NCBI GenBank assembly: GCA_964036195.1
Contig: OZ038454.1
Coordinates: forward strand, 6,014,001-6,078,000
DNA from: Sphaerolaimus hirsutus
Taxonomy: Eukaryota; Nematoda; Chromadorea; Monhysterida; Sphaerolaimidae
Length of the DNA: 64,000 nucleotides
Direction: 5' to 3'
This document shows, piece by piece, positions 12,701 through 25,333 of this stretch (positions within the stretch are counted from its first letter, which is position 1; every line of letters begins with the position of its first letter). The notes beneath the pieces were generated by a model that had not been told where the DNA came from, ran no database searches, and was given only the letters and a program-made list of their open reading frames with translations. The position numbers and the translations under genes were made by a program.

Positions 12701-13274
12701 TGACTCTGCTTATTAGTCTTTACTGCAAGAGTTGGTCTCAAATCTGCTCAATCTTTCATTTGACATACTGTTCAATGGTACAGGTGGCATTCTATATCCA
12801 TCAGTAATGCCACACAAAATTTTGTGTAAACTGTAAGACACCATACTGTATTTCTCCATTGGTTAGGGGGTGTACCCCCAAATCCCCCAGTTCCATATAT
12901 TTGGTACCACAGCATTAGGTTCAATTGAAATCTTAATTCATTTATTTGGTCCCATATTATTCAATCCAAAGTTTGTGTCAAACATTGTCTACTTACATTC
13001 TAACAACCCGTTCATCATTTCAGGGCCAATCAAACTGAAGTTCACCTGTAAAAATGGAGTATCTACTTCCCATGGGCAGTACAAAGAGCACAACCTGCAG
13101 ACGCACAGTGACATGAACAGGAGGCACATTTGCATGGACCACTGCAAGCAGAGCTACTACTGCTACTCATTCGTACTCAAGGCTGCAACGTGCACCTTGC
13201 TGGCTAAACATGCCAATTTGCACAAGGAAACACTTGTACCTGATAATGGAGCTGTACTGTGCTTTGTTGAGTGA
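9777..13274 (+). CDS. Putative secreted Cys-rich/PAN-like protein, 3' exons only
   Basis: Two phase-compatible exons are seen: 9,777-9,925 (acceptor AATCAG, donor GTCAGC) and 13,024-13,274 (acceptor TTTCAG, stop TGA). The last exon encodes about 83 residues with six cysteines (FTC, HIC, DHC, YYC, ATC, VLC) in a C-x3-C-x5-C-x-F-like order that resembles a PAN/apple domain. A similar Cys pattern occurs in exon 2 of the astacin gene at 59.7 kb. The first exon is aromatic-rich and ends near a C-x2-C. No signal-peptide exon or promoter was found, and 3.1 kb of repeats fills the intron. Pairing of the two exons is inference; the last exon alone is better supported (about 0.55). Confidence 0.38.
10027..10447. 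repeat. Family A element: inverted TACCG..CCTCGAATAA ends with internal CCCCCCTCGAATAA array
   Basis: Both ends carry inverted versions of TACCGCAAATCCTCGAATAA (the right end is less perfect). Inside, the unit CTCGAATAACTCCCCCC is repeated on one strand. Same family as 10,541-10,968, 14,852-14,951, 18,086-18,268, 21,868-22,700 and 31,655-32,104. Confidence 0.75.
10541..10968. repeat. Family A element, second copy
   Basis: Ends TACTATATTTCCTCG and its reverse complement. Long C runs alternate with CTCGAA units inside. About 140 bp of unrelated sequence, including an ATGTACATGATGTGTGCAGT segment also seen at about 22,220, fills the middle. Confidence 0.75.
11093..12304. mobile_element. CAGGGACGTAGCC-type hAT-like element (family N) interrupted by a younger element
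   Basis: Left end CAAGGACATAGCCAGG at 11,093; right end CCTGGCTACGTCCCTG. The right end has been split and duplicated by the insertion at 11,445-12,297. Outer flanks agree only over CCAGA (11,085- and 12,305-), so the original duplication has decayed. The interior is a GGCGCC-rich palindrome plus C/G runs. Confidence 0.65.
11445..12297. mobile_element. 853-bp hAT-like element with 8-bp duplication GTCCCTGC, nested in 11,093-12,304
   Basis: Termini TAGTGATGGAA and TTCCATCACTA. Exact 8-bp duplication GTCCCTGC at 11,437-11,444 and 12,298-12,305. Subterminal arms are arrays of GGCGCCAAGGGCGCCA-like units, with about 370 bp of unique AT-rich sequence between them. No transposase, so non-autonomous. 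A related fragment lies at 19,325-19,497. Confidence 0.88.
12306..13023. other. Spacer or intron, nothing recognised
   Basis: If the 9,777-13,274 gene is real, this is its intron. I see no exon or repeat boundary in it. Confidence 0.4.
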
Positions 13275-13600
13275 CCCTCTATTGCATGTAGCGTCATGCA
13301 CCCACTCAATGTTTGGGCAGACAAAACATATCTGTGAAAGAATTTGATAAGCAATGCACATGGTTGCGCAAAATGGCACATGGGTGTTGGCTTTTACTGT
13401 TATTCTCACTATTATTTCCTGACTTGATGAATTGCTACTTTTTCATTCGCGAATTGTAATCAACTAAAGCATCACTAGACTTTGATTACTATGCTTTCAA
13501 TGTTTTGCTTTCAATATTTTGCTTTCAATAGCGCTGCGCTATTACGTTACACATTCATCAGCACTACTACAAATTTCAAGTTTGAACTATGGAATGTTGG

Positions 13601-14085
13601 CAAGGGTATCCGAGTGGTTGGATAGATAGCTGAGCGGCCTTCGGGATAGATAGCTGGAAAAAAATTGGGGGGATGAGGGGGTTGAAGTGGTTCGATATAT
13701 AGGCTATTTCAGAGTGTAGAAGGAAGAAAAGGGAGAAAAATCGCTGTAAGTAGGTGTAAAATAGCTCAAAATGGGTAAAAAAGAGCATATAGTACTAAAA
13801 TAGCTGGAATTAGGTAAATAGAAACAAAAACTAGTATTTTGGAGGTGAATATCTATAAAAAGGTATGAAAAATAGCGATTTTGAGCGAAAATTATGTAAA
13901 GTTTCTCAAAGATCGCTCCAGATACGTAGATAGCTGAGCGATTTGGGGGGGGGGAGGGGTTAGGGGGGGCAGTAGCCCAAAATTTTGCCTCCGGGATAGA
14001 TAGATAGCTGAGCAGCCTCCGGGATAGATAGATAGCTGGGCGGTTTGGAGGGGGGGTGACCCCCCCCCCCCATTCGAGAACCCTG
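13601..14085. mobile_element. Family J hAT-like element, 8-bp duplication AATGTTGG
   Basis: Begins CAAGGGTATCC, ends GAGAACCCTG; exact duplication AATGTTGG at 13,593-13,600 and 14,086-14,093. The interior repeats GGATAGATAGCTG in both orientations plus long G/C runs. Non-autonomous. Confidence 0.9.
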
Positions 14086-14323
14086 AATGTTGGGTGCCCA
14101 TGGGGATCGCCAAAGTTTAAAAGTCGGGATTGATGTATGGAATGATCGAAATATTTATCAAGATTGAGGCTGTGTACCTCATTTGAACACTAAAATGAAT
14201 ACGTTCACAGTGTCTGAAGTTGATATTCACATTGCTTTCATGCAGGAACAAATTTTCTCTGTGAAAATCACTGACTGATATCTCGTTTATACTTTCAAAA
14301 ATCCAAAACTTCTTTGTTAAAAA

Positions 14324-17300
14324 TCATATCACACTATAAAAATAAAGCTCTTCTGGGTGGAAAACTTTATCGCGCCGCACTGATCGATAGTGAAACTTGC
14401 AACAGTGCAGATTTGACTGCATCCTGAAAAGTACGAAAGTGAATGCATTGAATGAAATCCGATGAAACAAGTTGTAACACCGTGATACACCTAGTTCCAA
14501 ACAAAAATAAGCAACCTTATCATCATCTGCTGCACTATTTCCAAACTGCATCCATCGATCCAAAACTGTATCCACAAAACTTTCGTCATTTGGCATGTAT
14601 CCAACTAATGGCTGGGTTTTGAATGCCTTCTCCAATTTTAATTTCCCTTTTGGGAAATATGGCTGACCGGTGCAAGTAATTAGAGCAACTAATAAACTGA
14701 GCAGATCATCGCAAAATGAATCGTATGGCTGCATGCACAAAATATACAACAATGTGCTTAGATATTGGTCCGATAGACGGTATTGAAATGTCGCCTGTGT
14801 GAAAATATTTATTTGAAATGTTTAAAGGATCAAATGTACTCAATGTAAAGATACCGTATTACCTCGAAATACCCCCATGGGGGTTTATTATTTCCCCAGC
14901 CCATTTTGAGGGGGGTTAATTCAAGGGGGGTTAATTCGAGGTAATACGGTAACTCTTTGGTTTTTTGAGTGTGAAAAATGTTGTTTTTTTACAAAAGCAC
15001 CGTCCGCTATAATTTGTGCTTCGAAAAGTATAAAATCGCAAACTAATTTCAATTAAAAACGCGTATTTCATTTAAAAAAATTCACAGATAAACAATGCAC
15101 ACACCTTTTGGAACAAAGCAAATTTGTCGTTTAACTTTATCAAACCATTTACAATGTGTCTGGCAATTCCAGGTTCACTTTCACGCACCAGAAGCTCGCC
15201 AAAACACTCCAAAATGGAGCACAGCTGGAGGAAATGTTTAAAATAAAAAAATTTGAATAAAAGCATTGAGGGAACAACACAAAAGTTTACCACGTCATTT
15301 CTACGAGTGACAAGAAATGAGGTAAAAAGTTATAAGTTGTTAGTAAAGTTACAAGTAGATTCGTAGATAAGTTAAATAAAGGTAACTTAAAGTAACTTGT
15401 CACTTGACATGGCACTAACGACGTGACTTATCCACTTAAAAAATTGACACCTGCTCACCTGCTGCGCTCTCTCACTAATCAATTTCATACCCTTCTCCCC
15501 CTCAAGTTCCGCAGTTTTGGCGTCAAAAAACATGGCGTTTGACGCTTGCATGTTTTCGGCGAATTTGTTCCCTTCGATGAGATTATTTTGGGGCGAAAAA
15601 TAGCGCCAACGATTTTCCACGCACGATAACAGAAATGTGACCAATTGCATGCGACATTCGGACCAATCGCTTGGATTTTGAGCCTGCAAAAAATGCTCTT
15701 AAATGTACAGGGTGGTGCAAAAAATTCTTCAATATTCTGGGTTGCTTCTATAAAAATGCCGACAGCAAATGAATGCTCAAAGAAGTACCACGGGAGTTAT
15801 TATTTCGTCACAGTTTTTGACTGTGGAGTTAATAAAGTGGTGGCTTTATTTTTACATCAGGATTTTCAAGAACATTTGCCGCCATTGTAGCTGCACTAAG
15901 TGTATTTAGTAACAAAATTCCCTAATATTCATGTTGATCAGCTTCCAGAGGAGGGAGTTTTTCAAAGGATGGGACTTATTTGAGGATAAGCGGTAGGTAA
16001 TATTTTGAATTGTATAATGAATTTATATGTGAAAGCGCCGGGTCCTTTTTTCCGACATAGAACCGGTGCCGGTATTTCGAGTGGGTATAATTCACGGGGG
16101 GTTAACTCCGGTTAACTTCACGGGGGGTAATACGATAAACATTTTCAAAACAGGAGTACACTTTTCAAAATCGAACCTCAGTACATATTCTCTTCACATC
16201 GGTCAGTGCTACGTGAAGCAGCTCCGGTGTGCAGCTGGTGAAGTTATGTCCCCCAGTGCAAATAATCGTTTGGCACAGTTCCAACAGAGATATAACTGCG
16301 GCACTGGAAACGTGCGTGTCTGTAATTTGCAATCTAATATCTTTTTGACACTTTTAGAAGTGTCTCTCGATGTTTTTAAAGAAATCCACGTGAATCAAGT
16401 GCCAGTCCCACAACATACAAAATACCATGTAAAATGCCACACAGATTCAGCTAATGTCATGTAAAAAGGTGTATGTTGAGATTTATCATTTTACTGTGAT
16501 TTATCATTTTACCTGGCATTTAACCAATTTTTATGACTACAAATTCCATGTTATACAGTGCACAACTGGCAACGGGTATTAATTAAAACGTCACTACTGC
16601 AAGAGATGGTCATCACACGCGAAAATTTCGGAGTGCCCAAAATGCAACAGTTGATTACTATTAATTACTTCTACGCTAAAAAATTACCACCAACACAACA
16701 AAGTGACAAACCTTGGCAAGCGGCCAATTTCACAATCGTGTCAACTGCGTTTTTAGCGAACTCCACACCCAACTGGCTGTGATAACACGCGAATAACGCG
16801 TGCAATAATTGCAAGAGAATTGGTAGAATCGGTCCAAATGATATTCTGAATGTGACGTCATTACAAAAGCGCGCCAAAGATGATAACAAAGCGTTTGGTA
16901 GCGGTTTTAGTGACGAAAAACACGAATGTCGGACTTTGTTGGGCTCGCCTGAAATTGGGACCGAAAATCGTACTTTTTTTCATGGAATACATAAATAATT
17001 TATCCCCAACCAACCGAACAACTTTTGGGTGAGTGCCAAGATAAAATTGCAACAAATGCTATTGCGGAACACTGCAACTGTTCCTTCATTAGGAGTTGCA
17101 CAGTGTAAAGCTAACATAAGCGGCTGCAAAATGAAGAAAAAATGATAATACCATTTTGACAAAAAAAAATTACAATCGATCGCATCTGGAAAAAACTTTC
17201 AAAACCTTTCACAAGAGTCTGCTACCATAATACAAACAAATAATCGAATAATTACGTTTCCAACCTCAACATTACAACGCAACAATTCCTGCAAAATGAG

Positions 17301-20300
17301 CTTTTCCTCTTGTTCAATATGCATGGCATTATCCCGTGGAGTAGCCAAATACAGCGCCAAACTCAATCTGATCGCACACCGCCAACTGCTGGCGCCAGCG
17401 CCATTTTCTATGGCGCAGTCATTTTGGTACGTTGCCAACGTGCACAATTGTTTAAACGATTGCCTGGCGATTATGAAATTTTGGGGCCGAACCTGAAAGA
17501 GGAAGCCAAAATTAAAATTTGATTAGCCAGAATTTTTCCATAAATTTGTCGAACTCAATTTATGGCGTAAGGATTGACTGGGATCAGTTTCATTCAAATT
17601 TCGCTCATGACATGTTTGCACGGCACTTGAATTGGCTGTAGTGCCACAAATGTGAAAAATCTTTAAAAATTTATTTCTTCTAATATTTTTTTATAAATCT
17701 CCCAGAGATTTTTCGAACGCTACTGGGGATTAGTTCCAGTTCCAGGGTTTTTGATGGAAAATTACATTTTTTTAAAATCCGACCTGTCCCAAAATGCCGT
17801 GCAGCGATTTAGCTCCGCCCACTTTGCAAAGATCACTGGAACTCCGGTCCGAAATTCTTCTCACTGCACCGTCAAAAATTTTCCCCACCAAAGTCGAAGC
17901 CAAATCATTGTGTTCACCATATTTTTGTGTTTTTGCGTACAAACAGACAATGGCGCCAATGTGTGCGTTTAAACAATTGGAACATTGGAGCCAACTGAAA
18001 AAATTGGGTATCAACCTTCCAAGCAGATGACTTGAGTAAATTTTAAGCTGATAACTAAAGTTGTAAAACATGTCATGAAAACATGTACCATATTACCTCG
18101 AATTACCCCCCCCCCTAAATTTTTTCGCTAAAAGCATTTCTCTACGTCTGAGTATGTGGAATTTCAAAATTTCTGGCAAAATAATAGACCCCCCTCGAAT
18201 TACTCCCATCCTCAAATGTTGCTGGCGAAATAATAAACCCATTGGGGGTATTTCCAGGTAATACAGTAAATAAGCACGCGTGTAAAAAAATAAAACACAA
18301 AAACTTACGTGGATTCATTGATTTCCACTGAATCTACAGCAGCTGCCAATCTGAAAATATTATGGGTGACTTTTTTAAATTTCGTTTTACTGATACGCGA
18401 GCTGCCGGTGCAAATGGATAAACATAATTACCGTATTTCCCTAATAGAACGGCATACCTCCAATAGAACGGCAGGTTTTGGCACGTTTTTGCACTCATGA
18501 AAACAATAGAACGGCAGCCTTCCAATAGAACGGCAGGTAGAAATTACGTTGGAAGAGTGCCAAAACACAACAATGGGTGGTGAGGACATCTAAGTTGTTC
18601 AGACCTATAATTTAGGGTTGCTTTCACATTTGGTTTTGTTTGAATTCATGCTCTGATATTAAAATGTCGTTCATTTTTCACTAAAAACGCCATGTTCAGA
18701 TGAAAAATGTGGGAAAAATATTGGTGAAAAAATAGAACGGCAGCCTCCAATAGAACGGTAGGTAAAAAGTTGACAAAAAAATAGAACGGCGCTCTTCCAT
18801 TATAAGAAATACGGTATATGCAAATGGGAGACTTGGAATGGCCTTGGTGAGTGAACAAAGGCCCAAATCTCTAATTTGCACGTGCAAATAAATCGATGTA
18901 AATCGGCAGCTCGCGTCATCTACTCGTCACTTACTGCATCAGAAATTGCACATCTGGTTCATCATCGAAGTTTCCAGACATGCCAAACGCTTCGCAAACT
19001 GTCAGCACCACTTTACCCTGGCAATCAAGGCCATTTTTGTCCAATTTTTCCAGCGAAATTATGGCGTCATTGTAAAATTTCGCGCCAAAATCTCGCGCAA
19101 CATTGGTAGAGAACAATCTCAAACAGAGATAGAGCGTGGTGCAAATTGATTGCGGCAAACGGGTAGAAAGCGTTGTCGAATTTTCCTGTGAAATGTTCAA
19201 TGTTAAACATGGATTTTTGATTTGAGAGAGAAATTTGTATTTGAACTGGAGATTGTCTACTTAAGCACTTTTCGACGCACTCATTTTTAAATTTTTTTAT
19301 CGTTTTTACAACACTCACCAAACGGTGTTGGCGTCATTGTGGCGCCATTTTAGGAGAGGCACCACAGAAAAAGGACGCCAAGGTCCAATGGCATCAAGCA
19401 CGGCGCCAGGCGCCATGTGCGCCAGAAAAAAACAGCGCCATCGCACCGGCCCTTCGTCGCCCTTAAATGGCGCCAACGCCATGGCGTCAATCCATCACTA
19501 ACACCAACAATAATTCATCAAAATTTGAGAAGGGAGTGAGCGGCCATCATAATTGATTCCATTTTGTGTAATTTCGTTCTAGCATAGACTTTACATTTTA
19601 CAATTTTGCCTAATTGAATTTGAAAAACTCACATCATCATCAGAATCACTGTCCTCACAAAGTTCATCATTTTCACTCCCAAAGTTGCGATTTTCCGTCC
19701 AAAATTTCCCCAAGCTATTCAAAAGGCATTCGCTCAGCTGCATTAAAAGTGAATCGATTTCATTTTGATTTAATGATTTGCTCTCGACAATTTGCTGCAA
19801 AATCGGCTGCCAAAAATCGTGGCATAGGCGGAAAATTGACATTTGATTGGGCGCCTGCGAACAATAACAACGGGATATTGGAAGTAAGTGGCAATTTTCT
19901 GGTTGGAAAACCTGGGGTGTTTTTTAACCTCGGTATTTTTTCAATATGCTGTGTTTTTAAAATAAGTGTAAATAATGTTAAATGTAAATACTATATTATC
20001 CCACATTTATCGCGACGCGCCAGCTTCTCGTAGAAAAAAAATCAATTTATTGAAAAGCTGCATTTTCAAATTTCCGCACTATCTCGTTTCACCACAATGT
20101 CAAGCACGGTATCTTCAATGGAGAAATTCAATTTCTTCAATTCACAATCACAATGGGAATTTAGAAAAAAATGACGGAAAAATACCTGGTTCATCATTTC
20201 AAGAACTCTGTTAAGTACTATTCCAGTGTGCTGCAAATTGAGTTGTAAACCAAAAGCGGCTACACAGCGCAAGATCTCGCAAAACTGCCGAGTGGACAGC

Positions 20301-23300
20301 CTAAATTTATTTCGGGAAATTCTAAAAGTATTTTTTTAAAGTTATTTAAAATAATTTAAAAGTTTCCAAAAAAAATACTGACTGAGTATTTAGGAACATT
20401 TACCGTGCTAGACTGATTATTACCGGCAAACGTGAGGATTTACCGTAAAAATTTATTACCGGTTGTGGAGTACCGGTAGATGTGCAAATCTACTGCACCA
20501 CTACCGGACTTACACGGTGTACAAAACTATTGAAAAGCCGATTTTTAGTACAATTCCAGAGCAGATCAGATAAAGATTTTAAGAATAAACACACCATGGG
20601 AGAATAGTGGACTGTTCACACAACTTTGTAACAACGGCAAAAATAAAATCGCCATCTTGTTTTGAAGCATTTCGGCTGAGACTCAGCAGAAATTCCAAAG
20701 CGCTCTCTGAAAAAAAAACCAGGTAAGCCGCGTTTACACTGTATTTTTCGCCGACAAAAAAGAAGTGAAAAAGTTTCATAATGCCGGAATGAAGTTTCAC
20801 ATCTGCAACAAAAATCTGTGATGTATACTTATTGGTTGAGTGTAAATACGCACATGCCAATTTGCACATAATTCGTTTTCAAATGCCTATAAGTCTTGAA
20901 CGAGAGGCCCAAGTTATCTGCAAATCGGCATGTGTGTACGTTTAACTAGTGAGCACACCTCACTGCCTCTTCTTCCAGATATGGAACTTTATTCCAGAAA
21001 TATGGAACTTTTAACCCCCAATATATATGATCAACACTTTATAAACCGACCACTAGTATGGAAGTCTGTGCAACTATGATTAATCAAAATCTCAGCAGCC
21101 AACTGGGCAACATCGCTCACAATGGCAGATTTCCCACCGCTGCTAAAATGCATTTCCATCAGTGCATTACAGCAAACAAATAATTCTCTGTTGATGCCGT
21201 TTGAATTTTGAGTTTGCAAATCATTGTTGGTTGCGCTTTGACATTGTAGCGCCAATTCTGGAATAGATAATCAATCAATCATTACTTATTTTGTAATTAT
21301 TTTTTGCATAATTGGCTGGCAGGTGTGAACTATGCAAATGTAGGGGGTAATAAAAAGTTCCATTAATACACACATATAAATAAATAACTACACATGTGCA
21401 AATAGTGCACACATTAAGTTAAAGTTCACTAATTAATTAATCAATTAGATCTCGGCTGTAAAGTAAACCCGGCCGTGAAGTAAATCCGGCCGTAATGCAT
21501 AGTTGTTAAAATGTATTTACGTTTACTCTATAAATACGTATACTCGAGTGATGCGTAAATACGTTTACGTTTCTTCCCGAAAAAAAATACCGGTACTCAC
21601 TCGCGTACTTTTTGGAAGTACGCGAGTACAAAAAACGAAATTGAGAACATCTTTTTGAGTGCATAAAAAGCAAAAAATCACTCACACGAATATAAACGGC
21701 TGAAAAAATAGCGTAAAATAACAGCGGAAATTATAGAATTCGCGATGGGTAGGGATAGCGACGACTCTCGCTTTCACCTATACTCATTTTCACGTTTTCC
21801 TAGGTACAAAATCGAAAAATTTCTTACTTTTACGCTTTCCCGAGTATTTACAGATATTTACGTTTACCGTATTACCTCGAATTAACCCCCCCCCCCTTGA
21901 ATTTACCCCCTCGAAATACCCCCCCTAAATTTCGAATGAGGAAATAATAACCCCCCCCCCCCTCGAAATACCCCCCCCCCTAAAATTGAGTGTAACATGA
22001 ACGTACATGACAAATACCGCAGTTTGTGATCTGTACAATGCAGAACACACGTTAAAACTGATGGTTAAGTGACGTTAGGGAAGGGTTTTTGTGTATACCG
22101 TATTACCTCGAATTATCACCCCCCTTGAATTAACCCTCCCCTCGAATTAACCCCCCCTCAAAATCGGCTGGGGAAATAATTAACCCCCCCCCCCTCGAAA
22201 TACCCCCCCTTCGGAATGATGTACATCATGTACATAATAAATACGTCATGTATGCAATGTACATTATGTATATTACTGTTTATCTGTATTGCAGCTACAC
22301 ATGGACATGTTTGTGTAGCTAATCTACGTTTTTATGTCCAAATATATCTTGTTTGGACACATTTATTACCTGTTTTGTGCATGCAAATGCCTACTATTTA
22401 CGACGATCCTTACGCTAATTTCTGACGAAATAATAAGACCCCCCTCGAATAAACCCCCCCTCAAATTTTGCTGGCGAAATAATAAACCCCCATGGGGGTA
22501 TTTCGAGGTAATACGGTATACAGTTATATATGCCTATAAACACATATACATCTATGTAATTGTTCGATTTTTCTACGTCTGCGTATGGGGAATTTCCGAT
22601 AATTTCTGGCGAAATAATAGACCCCCCCTCGAATTATCCCCCTCAAATTTTGCTGGCGAAATAATAAACCCCCTGGGGGTATTTCGAGGTAATACGGTAG
22701 CCACCTTTTACACAGCGTAAAAGTAGAAAAAATTTACTTTACGTTTTCTGTACTCAGGTGTGACTAAAAATAAAATAGTTTACGTTTACTTTGAAAAAAG
22801 TTCAGTACTTTTAATAACTCTGCCGTAATGATGCCCGGCCTAAAGTAGCACCCTCTACTTTACGGCCGGGTTTACTTTGCGGCCGGTACATCCCCGAAAT
22901 TTCCCAATTTCACTTTGAAAATTGCGACAAAACCAACCATTGAATTTAGGCAAAATCCAACTCAACGCATCAGAAATGACTGAATTAATGCTGCCAAAAA
23001 TTGCTGGATTATTTTTCATAGTGATTTTTCTCGCTCGGCCAGCTACTGAAAATTCTTGAACAAGCGTTCCCAGAATTTTTAGCGAAATTTCGGCGTTCGT
23101 TGTGAGATCCTGAAATGATTTATTCACAGATTAGATAAAAAACGTGTTTCGCCAATGAAATTTCAGGGTGCAGTATTCGGGAGAAGGGCATTTGAGGTTT
23201 GACATTTATCATTTTATCTTACATGACTTTGAAAACTTTGCATGACATTTAACATTTAACAGTTTTTACAGGGTCTGGGAACGGCCCCCAATGCATCTCA

Positions 23301-24458
23301 ATACCCCCCACGTTCCTTCCCATTTCTAAGTACATGAAATGTGCTTTTTTACATACATATATTTGGTTCACGTGCTCTAAGAGGTGCCGGCATATTCGAG
23401 GGAGGCATTTTTTTCTCAGCGGGGGATTATCCGAAAAATGGGGTATGTTACTGAATATTTAAATCAAAGTTCAAACCTCTGCAAAAACTCTGACAGAAGT
23501 AACAAAGGCGTTCGGCCATTCCCGCGCCGAAAAAAGTGCCAGCACACAGCCGAATTTCCTGGCCACGCTGCTAACAGATGCTCGTTTCGCAGTTGATAAT
23601 AAAACGCGCAAAACCGTGTCATTGTCAACGCACTTGGCAGCGTTCCAATGCTGAGTAAAGTGGCACTGAAAAGTTACAAATACAAATTTTTAAGTTTAAT
23701 TTTATCCGTAAAAACAGTTACAATTTTGAGTTTCAGAGGGCTGTTTCTACACCCCAAAACATACCGAGAAATTTTTTTCGAACGTGAAATTTAAAAACCA
23801 ACTTCAAGACAATGCAGCGCGAACATTTGTATAATTTCATCGCTAGCAGAAATGTGTTCCTCCAGTAAAAACAGGCACACTGGCAGGCAGGAAATTGACT
23901 TTGTGAACTCACTGAATTCAGAATCTGCGGTAAAAAACGCTATGTTCCCGCTATCTAGAAGTCCACTATCAATAAAATGTCAATTGAAATGACAGTTAAG
24001 TGTGTGAGAAAAATTTTTCCGACATTTCACACTTTACAGGGTTCTGGTACCCAATCCTGTAAAGTCTAAAATGACAACATCGCAGCTCCGGACACTTTAC
24101 GGACACTCTGCAGAGTTAGGGAGCACCTGCAGACTTTCCAGTTGACAGACAAACTAGTACTTAGCAGTAGCCACAACGTCAACTGGCGGAAATTCGACCC
24201 CAAGCAAAAAATAAAAAAATAAACGACCGGGAAACACTCAGGCACTGTTAGTATTTATAAATGAAATAAAAAATAAAAATTCCCACAGTCACACACCTAC
24301 TGTCACTTTACTTGTTACTTGACAAAGCCGACCACAAAAAAGTGACCACTAATTTCAGACTGACCTAAGTGATGCTTCCTTTCATTGCTCGTGCATGGGG
24401 CGAAAAATTCGTGCACAAGGGTGTTCAGCGTGCCCGCGAGATTTTCGATTTCAGACAT
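14324..24458 (-). CDS. XPO6: Exportin-6 (importin-beta-family nuclear export receptor), 18 exons
   Basis: Exports actin-profilin complexes from the nucleus in a Ran-GTP-dependent way (known for the family). Exons, high to low: 24458-24365, 23924-23803, 23665-23477, 23109-22914, 21257-21051, 20802-20591, 20284-20186, 19854-19633, 19185-18935, 18350-18309, 17994-17784, 17492-17265, 17123-17023, 16845-16712, 16319-16198, 15683-15459, 15224-15105, 14794-14324. All phases agree, giving about 1,081 residues against about 1,125 in human. Recognised blocks: N-terminal HEFFAPCTSNERKHH (family EFFHDCTTNERK), the FW..IL..I segment followed by the acidic DELCEDSDSDDD, STRLPQSICTTLYLCLRLFS, HALFACYHSQLGVEF and NRWRYFS. 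Exon 6's donor is the least certain. The last about 50 codons have no match, so the true 3' end may be spliced differently; no AATAAA follows. Confidence 0.92.
14852..14951. mobile_element. Compact 100-bp family A element in XPO6 intron 17
   Basis: Almost a minimal palindrome: TACCGTATTACCTCGAAA at the left, its reverse complement at the right, with three CCCC-TCGAA or GGGG-TTAATTC units between. TA at both ends. Confidence 0.85.
15940..16136. repeat. Degenerate family A fragments in XPO6 intron 15
   Basis: Pieces such as GGGACTTATTTGAGGATAAGC and a GGGGGGTTAACTCC..GGGGGGTAATACG array. No intact ends. Confidence 0.5.
18086..18268. mobile_element. Family A element in XPO6 intron 10
   Basis: TACCATATTACCTCGAATTA at the left, inverted TATTTCCAGGTAATACAGTA at the right, CCCCC-TCGAA units inside. 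Confidence 0.8.
18429..18816. mobile_element. Family B element: TACCGTATTTCC ends with AATAGAACGGC array
   Basis: TA-bounded ends TACCGTATTTCCCTAATAGA and TATAAGAAATACGGTA. The unit CCAATAGAACGGCAGG is repeated six to eight times inside on the plus strand. A partial copy lies at about 58,735-58,815. It sits between XPO6 exons 9 and 10. Confidence 0.8.
19325..19497. repeat. Fragment of the TAGTGATGG/GGCGCC element in XPO6 intron 8
   Basis: Degenerate GGCGCC units ending in CCATCACTA, the terminus of the element at 11,445-12,297. Left end missing. Confidence 0.55.
21449..22895. mobile_element. Family K element (GGCCGTAAAGTAAACCC ends), interrupted
   Basis: Matches 30,694-31,150 in the same orientation at both ends: CTCGG-CTGTAAAGTAAACCC units at the left, and GCCCGGCCTAAAGT..GGCCGGGTTTACTT at the right. 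Extra sequence plus a family A cluster splits it after ACGTTTA at about 21,867. The right end lies only about 19 bases inside the intron from the XPO6 exon 4 donor (exon ends 22,914). Confidence 0.8.
21868..22700. mobile_element. Cluster of two or three family A elements inside family K
   Basis: TACCGTATTACCTCGAA starts at about 21,868 and 22,096. Inverted GGTAATACGGTA ends lie at about 22,507-22,518 and 22,689-22,700. The flanking K sequence resumes immediately after the last end. Confidence 0.8.
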
Positions 24459-24883
24459 ACCTATTTACTCACGTGTACTTTTGTCTTTCAATTTCAAGTG
24501 TTTTTCAAGAAAAGTGTAGTTTATTTAAACTTGAAAATTCAAAATTAATAGTTAGATAAATACTGAGGCAAGATAAGACCACTTGAACAATTTATAGACA
24601 TGTTAAGGGATAACAATAATTTCATTTCATTTGACAACCACTACACTTTACAACCTACACAAATACATACATCAAATCCTAAATTAAATACAGACAAAAA
24701 TGACCAGAGTCATGGACTGGCAATGTTTTTTTGGATAAATGCCAAGGTTTGAACCTAAAATAAAAATCATACAAATAGAGGCAAGAAAAGGCAGCATATC
24801 AAATCAGTTTAGATAAAATTGAGACCAATATGCAAACAGAAGATCATTGATTTTCAAACTAAAAAAAACGATCTACCTACATA

Positions 24884-25333
24884 TTGGTGCGGCACACACT
24901 AGTTTACCGGCTCAGTAAACTCGGATTAGGTAAACTCATAAATCGACATTGAATGCATTTGAGTTTGCCAGAATGAGGTATCTGTCAACTACAGTTGACA
25001 AAGATATAAAATAACTCATTCTGGTGGCAATCCCAAGCCCTGTAAAGTGTAAAGTAAAGCGTCAAATGTAAAGTCAAATGCAGAGTAAAGTGTCAAATGT
25101 AAAGTCAAATGCAAAGTAAACTGTCAATTGTCATGCAAAGTTCAGTAATAAAATCTTTTCTTTTTTGTTTTGATTGACACTTTACTTTACATTTGACTTT
25201 ACTTTGACACTTTACTTTACACTTTACAGGGCTTGGGACTGCCCCCTGGTAAACTCAGATGCATTCATTGGAGATTTATGAGTTTACCAAATCCGAGTTT
25301 ACTGAGCTGGTAAACTAGTGTGTACGGCACCAA
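24884..25333. mobile_element. 450-bp TA-flanked inverted-repeat element with a second element nested in it
   Basis: Ends TTGGTGCGGCACACACTAG and inverted CTAGTGTGTACGGCACCAA. TA lies on both sides. The arms continue about 60 bp with repeated AGTAAACTCGGATT motifs. The family P element at 25,026-25,243 interrupts it. Confidence 0.85.
25026..25243. mobile_element. Family P palindrome (CCCTGTAAAGTGTAAAG ends), nested
   Basis: Arms GGCAATCCCAAGCCCTGTAA and the inverse ending in TTACAGGGCTTGGGACTGCC. The interior is built from GTCAAATGTAAA / TTTACATTTGAC units. Related copies: 34,465-34,623, 38,505-39,347, 41,284-41,456, 44,661-44,806, 46,439-46,715, 48,666-48,856, 58,845-58,967, 60,749-60,979, 62,391-62,780. 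Confidence 0.8.
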
